Assembly (NCBI RefSeq): GCF_933775445.1
Contig: NC_065874.1
Span: 808,501-872,500 of the forward strand
Origin: Argentina anserina
Lineage: Eukaryota > Streptophyta > Magnoliopsida > Rosales > Rosaceae
Direction: 5' to 3'
Length of the DNA stretch: 64,000 bases
Of this stretch, positions 59,837 to 64,000 are shown one piece after another. A model generated the notes under the pieces. That model ran no database searches. It saw only the letters and a list, made by a program, of their open reading frames with translations, and was not told where the DNA came from. Both the position numbers and the translations under genes were made by a program. Within the stretch, counting starts at the first letter, position 1. The number at the start of each line of letters is the position of its first letter.

Positions 59837-59951
59837 AAGCTTTCTGCTTTAACATGAGATATTGGTGCGGTTCAATCAGAAATCAGCTCTTTGCTCTTAA
59901 AGTTCTGTTATTTGATTGAGCCGTGCCAATATCACATATCAAACACAGCTT
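59837..59951 (+). ncRNA. MIR171: MIR171 precursor hairpin
   Basis: The 3' arm carries the miR171 sequence, containing TTGAGCCGTGCCAATATCAC at 59916-59935 (the 21-nt mature form would run 59916-59936, or 59913-59933 for the register beginning TGATTGAG). The 5' arm carries the complementary star region GATATTGGTGCGGTTCAATC at 59858-59877. The arms pair from AAGCTTTCTG at 59837 to ACACAGCTT ending at 59951, with a terminal loop of about 30 nt, the usual plant miR171 layout. miR171 guides cleavage of SCL6/HAM-type GRAS transcription factor mRNAs and controls meristem maintenance and branching. The hairpin overlaps a 29-codon ORF, which I treat as incidental. Confidence 0.95.
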
Positions 59952-62935
59952 CTGATTATCCAAGTCTGCACCTTCTTGGTTTCTTCTTCAATGAGCTTGA
60001 TTTGAACCATTATGTTTGGTAATGTGATCTTGCTACCTTCATGGATAACTTAGAAATTGATATGAACTTTGTTCTTATGTATACAGTTTGAGCATATATC
60101 TCATCTGGGTTAGACTTATCTCCGATTTGGAGCTACTCATTCGTAAAAACTACATGGTGATGTGAGGGGCTCACTATTTGGTAGGTAAGGGAAAATTTTT
60201 ACTGTTATGTAATTGTGTTAGATTTACTTCTACGTAAAGGTCCAACACTTTTGTAGACAATGTGACATGGAGTAGGTGATAAGATTCGATCTTCATTCAC
60301 ATTATTGCAGTTCATAAGATGCATTATCTACCTGTTTTTGATGGAATACCAAATGATCTGTTAGATTCCCATTGCTTATCTGCTTGCCAGAATCTGCAGT
60401 GTGGTGAATTGTAGTATATGTAGAGGGTCATATTCAGCTAAAGTAGTTCCTGTCAGCAGTCTTTCATGTGTATAGCATGGTTCTAAATCAATGGGGCTGA
60501 GAGATTGGAGTTAAATATGTGGAAGTTACGAATGTTCAAATGAAATTATTGATATAGCATGTACTATATTGCCTTGTATCATAAATTTGATATGTCAATG
60601 ATCGATTATGGTAGATTGCTTGGTTACTCATGAGTCTCATATCCCCATGATCATTAGGTGATAAATACTGACTACTCAAACTCTTTTTCTGTACTTCACA
60701 AACTCAACTGTCTCTTCTGCAAGTAGGAGTTTTTAGAGTTGGACTCATAGAGGACCAATATTTGTATAGTCTAACGAAAAATAAATGATAAGCCATTTAA
60801 GTTACAAGGTTAAAGTGCATTTTAGTCTGCAGAATGGAATGGAAAACAATGGTCACTTATATGGAAATCTCATCTTATATTGTCTCTGTTGGTGAAAACT
60901 GAACACATTTTTGTGTCATGCAGCCTCATGCTGCTTCATCTGGTATTTGTTACTATGTTTATTTATTATCTAATAGCTGAACCACTATGTATACATTTGG
61001 TGTTTTCTTTTCTGAAAATTTTACAAGCTTAAATTCCATAAAAATTCTGAGAGTGAGATATAGTCGCTGACAGAAATCACATAAGCTATACATGAGGTAG
61101 ATTTCCAGACCAAAAGAAAGAAAAAATGCACAAGGTTAAGGAGGGGAAACTGACAGGAATTACATACAAGTTTGAGGCAGCATTTGCATTAGAAAAGCCA
61201 TGATGTATTGAAATAGGATCATGTCGTGTGTCTGATCTCTCCAATTTCATAAGGTATTCGTTGTTTTGGTGAATGACAACCCCTATCATTGCTTTATGCA
61301 TGGATTTTGAAATACTGTTTGTTGTGAGGAGGAGTATGTTTTCTTCAAGTGCTATTTTAATTGTTCCGACAAGTCCAGAACCATGTTGAGAGTCAGATAA
61401 GGCGAAACGATTCATTGTAGTGATAACTGTGATATAGAGGATTACGAGACGTTCACATTATTCTCCAATATACAGTATCATCTGCTAAGACTATTTCTAT
61501 ACTCTAGGGTCTACACAGCTGGACCAACACAAAACAGGACAGTATAACCATCAAAACTAACTTATCTGATTTAAATGGACAAAAACAAGTTCCAGCCCCC
61601 AGAAGAAGACTAAGTGGATGAGCTCCTCTGCTTCAAATGTTTTGATCAACAATAGCACCATTGCAAGGCTAAAGAAAAATGGATCAATATCTTATATTTT
61701 ACGAATTCATAGTTGAAGTAAGTATGTTTTAAATAAAACCAGATTGACCAAAATGTAGAAACACAGTCAAACACTCACCAGTGGTCTACAACCAGGCATA
61801 AAACTACTCCATGCTCTTCTTTCTTTCTGTTCAAACTTCTCAGGATAAGTGAAAAACTGATGACAGTAACCTCTTAATGCATCTCATTTGTCAACATCGC
61901 TCTGCTTCATGTAGCTTAATGCCTCCCATTTGTTAACAATGACATGATCCAAGCAGCTTGATGCATGGTTCCCATTTGTCAAGAAACGTATGTTTACTTC
62001 CTCAAGCTTGGATGAGACTGATCACATTTCTTCTCAACTTTATGTTTCAACGCTTCAGTCGTCATCTACTCAGACACCTCGACCAGTCCGGCGGCTTGAG
62101 AGCCTACAAAACCCACAAGATCGGCGTAGCATTTTCACATCAAGTTCAGATAATCAAACCGTTATTACAGAGTTGGTCTTTATTCACTGCTAGAAAACGA
62201 TAGAGTTTATGGCATCATCCAAGTGTGTTGCAACGCCTATAAATTAAGCCACTGGAACTCTATCTCTTGAGTCTTTACAGATACGGTGAATACCCTAGGT
62301 ATATTTGCTTTTTGTAAATTATATTTATACCTTAACCAATCCTCCTAAAATTTTTCAAATTCAAAACTGATGAAACTTTTCTTAGTGTTAAGTCACAATT
62401 CGAAATTGATTTTGTTTTTCATCTTTCAAAGGTTTTGATATTTTCTGTTGGGACTTGGGAGTTAATGTGATTCTTCTATCGCTGCGTCTTAGTTGATTAG
62501 TTATCAGGATGCATGAATGGCTCTTACTTGCTATTACATTTCGGATATTATCACATATGATCCATGCAAGTGATGCAACAATCACATATGTGTAAGATCC
62601 ATTAATGGTATGATGTAAGACTAATACAGTTACGTACTTGTACAAATTAAGCATATGATGTAGTCCCATGGGTACGTATATTGCCAAGTTTTAAAGTGAA
62701 ATCAACAATCTTCACATTTGTTGTGAAACTTTTTGTTTAATCGATTATATTGCTTGATGAGGTAAAAAGAACAGATCGACCAAAGAAATTAACATGTTAA
62801 GCATAGTGCATATACATCTCTACAGTAATGACATGGTCTCTATCAGTTTTCTAACTTAAATTCAATCACTCTTCGAGTCTTCGTTGTAGCCTTGTAGGTA
62901 ACAGAAGCAAATATCTGACCAAGTAGTCATCCAAA
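59952..62935. other. Gene-free interval of about 3 kb
   Basis: Downstream part of the MIR171 transcript, then AT-rich DNA. Two frames look slightly coding-like but match no family I know: 61415-61086 on the minus strand (109 codons from an ATG) and 61990-62193 on the plus strand (67 codons, Ser/Thr-rich, ending VITELVFIHC). They may be decayed fragments. Confidence 0.45.
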
Positions 62936-63166
62936 ATGCAAGCTGACCGAGGAAACAACGGACCTCATGAAGCCTCCTATTCAAACCCTCCGGCGAAGCG
63001 CAGGCGCGGCCGTCCAAGTTCAAGGAGCAACGCTGCACCACCAACTCCAGGAGCCACCAATGCTCATGCGCCTCTGACGAATCGTGACGTCATTCCTCGG
63101 GTTGGGACGGTCTTGAACGCCGTGGTAGTACAAGACAAGCAACGTTTGAAGATGGATGTCTCCTCA
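62936..63166 (+). CDS. Possible first exon of an AT-hook-like protein
   Basis: From the ATG at 62936 the frame encodes an N-terminus with a basic AT-hook core (AKRRRGRPSSRS) followed by a Pro/Ala-rich segment (NAAPPTPGATNAHAPL) and VGTVLNAVVVQDKQRLKMDV. A splice donor-like CAG|GTATAG follows at 63166-63167. The local base composition is GC-richer than the flanks. I found no following exon in the remaining window, so this is either a partial gene or a stray fragment. AT-hooks bind the minor groove of AT-rich DNA. Confidence 0.35.
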
Positions 63167-63169
63167 GGT

Positions 63170-63769
63170 ATAGGTATGGAGACACTATATTAAGAGGTGA
63201 TGGTCACCCTATACATGGTGTTCCACATTTCCTGAGTTCATGGTTGAAGAACTTAAATGATCAAAATATAAGAGGCGATGGGAATTAAATAGTTTCTTAC
63301 TTTGGTTTGAAGTGTTGCCCGATTTAGTGTCCTCATATACTAGTAATTTTACGATAGAACTCAAAAGATTTTTACAAGCAGCAATTTTAAAGGAAATTGC
63401 AGCACAAATAAAAAATATAAGAGCCAAAAGCAGCAGTGTGTATTTCTGCTAATTCTGAAGGCCAGTGGCACTGGCCATGGTAGAGAGCTTACAATAGCTC
63501 GCCACCATCAAAAGAATGGGGTGTATAAAATCAGTCATTCTTATAGTCCCTTTGTTATAGTTACCGGGACTGAACTCCTGAGTTTTTCTTTTTGTTTCTT
63601 TTCTTGGTTTCCTTGAAGACTCCTGTGCTAAGATTCTATATTTTGTTGTTACATACATTCTATTGCAATATAGATTTAGGCCGCCGGTACAAAAAAGTGA
63701 AATCAATATGTATGTTTTTGTCATGTGATCTGCACATTCTTCATGAGACTGAAAAGAATAGCAGTTAAG
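63170..63769. other. Gene-free spacer
   Basis: AT-rich sequence, probably including the 3' UTR of the minus-strand gene that enters from the right. Nothing else seen. Confidence 0.4.
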
Positions 63770-63924
63770 TCATTCCAAAAACCTTGCATTCCAAACAGCA
63801 TTCTTGTCTTCACCACAACGCTGGTGAACATCCATCATTCTCTCAGCGGACCTGCAAATTCCGCTGCAACGCCAGTCAAATGAAGCAGCACAAGTGTGGC
63901 CAGACATACCTTGCCACACACAAT
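63770..63924 (-). CDS. Last exon of a gene extending beyond the right edge (Cys-rich)
   Basis: Reading the minus strand, an acceptor CTACCGCAG at about 63925 opens a 50-codon frame ending in TGA at 63770. It reads CVWQGMSGHTCAASFDWRCS, then GICRSAERMMDVHQRCGEDK and NAVWNARFLE. The five cysteines, tryptophans and high complexity make it look like a true conserved C-terminus. I do not recognise the family with confidence. Upstream exons were not found between 63925 and 64000, so they lie outside the window. Confidence 0.5.
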
Positions 63925-64000
63925 CTGCGGTAGTACATATAAAACCATCAAGTCTATAGAATTCATGTACAATATAAAACTATGGTGGAAATATATCAGG

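Noticed and set aside
59521..59919. A 132-codon open frame overlapping the MIR171 precursor
   Set aside because: It has no family match and poor coding composition; the conserved function here is the hairpin.
61086..61415. A 109-codon ATG-started frame on the minus strand as a gene
   Set aside because: No domain is recognised and no splice or promoter context supports it; kept only as a note in the gene-free interval.

Overview
This is a 64 kb piece of a plant (eudicot) nuclear chromosome. Genes have multiple exons with GT-AG introns, the intergenic DNA is AT-rich, and the proteins are plant-type: plastid APS reductase, arogenate dehydratase, GPI-anchored GH17/X8 glucanase, SKU5-like protein and MIR171. 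General sequence feel suggests a rosid, perhaps Rosaceae, but that is inference without a search. Exon boundaries were read by eye from splice signals, reading phase and protein continuity. For the main genes the summed exon lengths were checked to be whole numbers of codons.

Layout, left to right. (1) 0.5-1.9 kb: decayed relic of a pollen-type LRR receptor kinase (-). (2) 4.9-12.7 kb: a divergent pair of cell-wall genes, an SKU5-similar protein (-) and a rhamnogalacturonate lyase (+). (3) 13.1-16.3 kb: a TDP2-type DNA repair phosphodiesterase (-) with an internal exon duplication, then tRNA-Phe(GAA). (4) 17.0-19.4 kb: GPI-anchored beta-1,3-glucanase (-). (5) 20.6-22.7 kb: repeat-like DNA and a doubtful gene. 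(6) 23.9-26.0 kb: plastid APS reductase (-). (7) 27.9-28.9 kb: a large imperfect hairpin and short tandem duplications. (8) 29.5-30.6 kb: F-box gene (-). (9) 31.2-33.4 kb: tandem ribosomal P2 genes (+), one with a divergent C-terminal tail. (10) 35.8-37.8 kb: glyoxalase I (+). (11) 38.7-43.2 kb: a small array of short SIN3-like genes (a decayed copy, a 5' fragment and an intact copy). (12) 43.9-46.9 kb: arogenate dehydratase (-). (13) 47.8-49.3 kb: a three-copy tandem repeat and a non-autonomous Mutator-like element with 9-bp target duplications. (14) 51.7-53.9 kb: ANKRD13-type ankyrin protein (+). (15) 55.4 kb: small conserved-looking protein (+). (16) 56.0-57.2 kb: divergent ATG8 (-). (17) 59.84-59.95 kb: MIR171 precursor (+). 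(18) Right edge: an AT-hook-like exon (+) and the last exon of a gene entering from the right (-).

These are mostly ordinary single-copy plant genes without operon-like links. The locally interesting events are duplications followed by divergence (TDP2 exons, P2 pair, SIN3-like array), the head-to-head wall-gene pair and the hairpin loci. I found no convincing evidence of an entirely new biological system.
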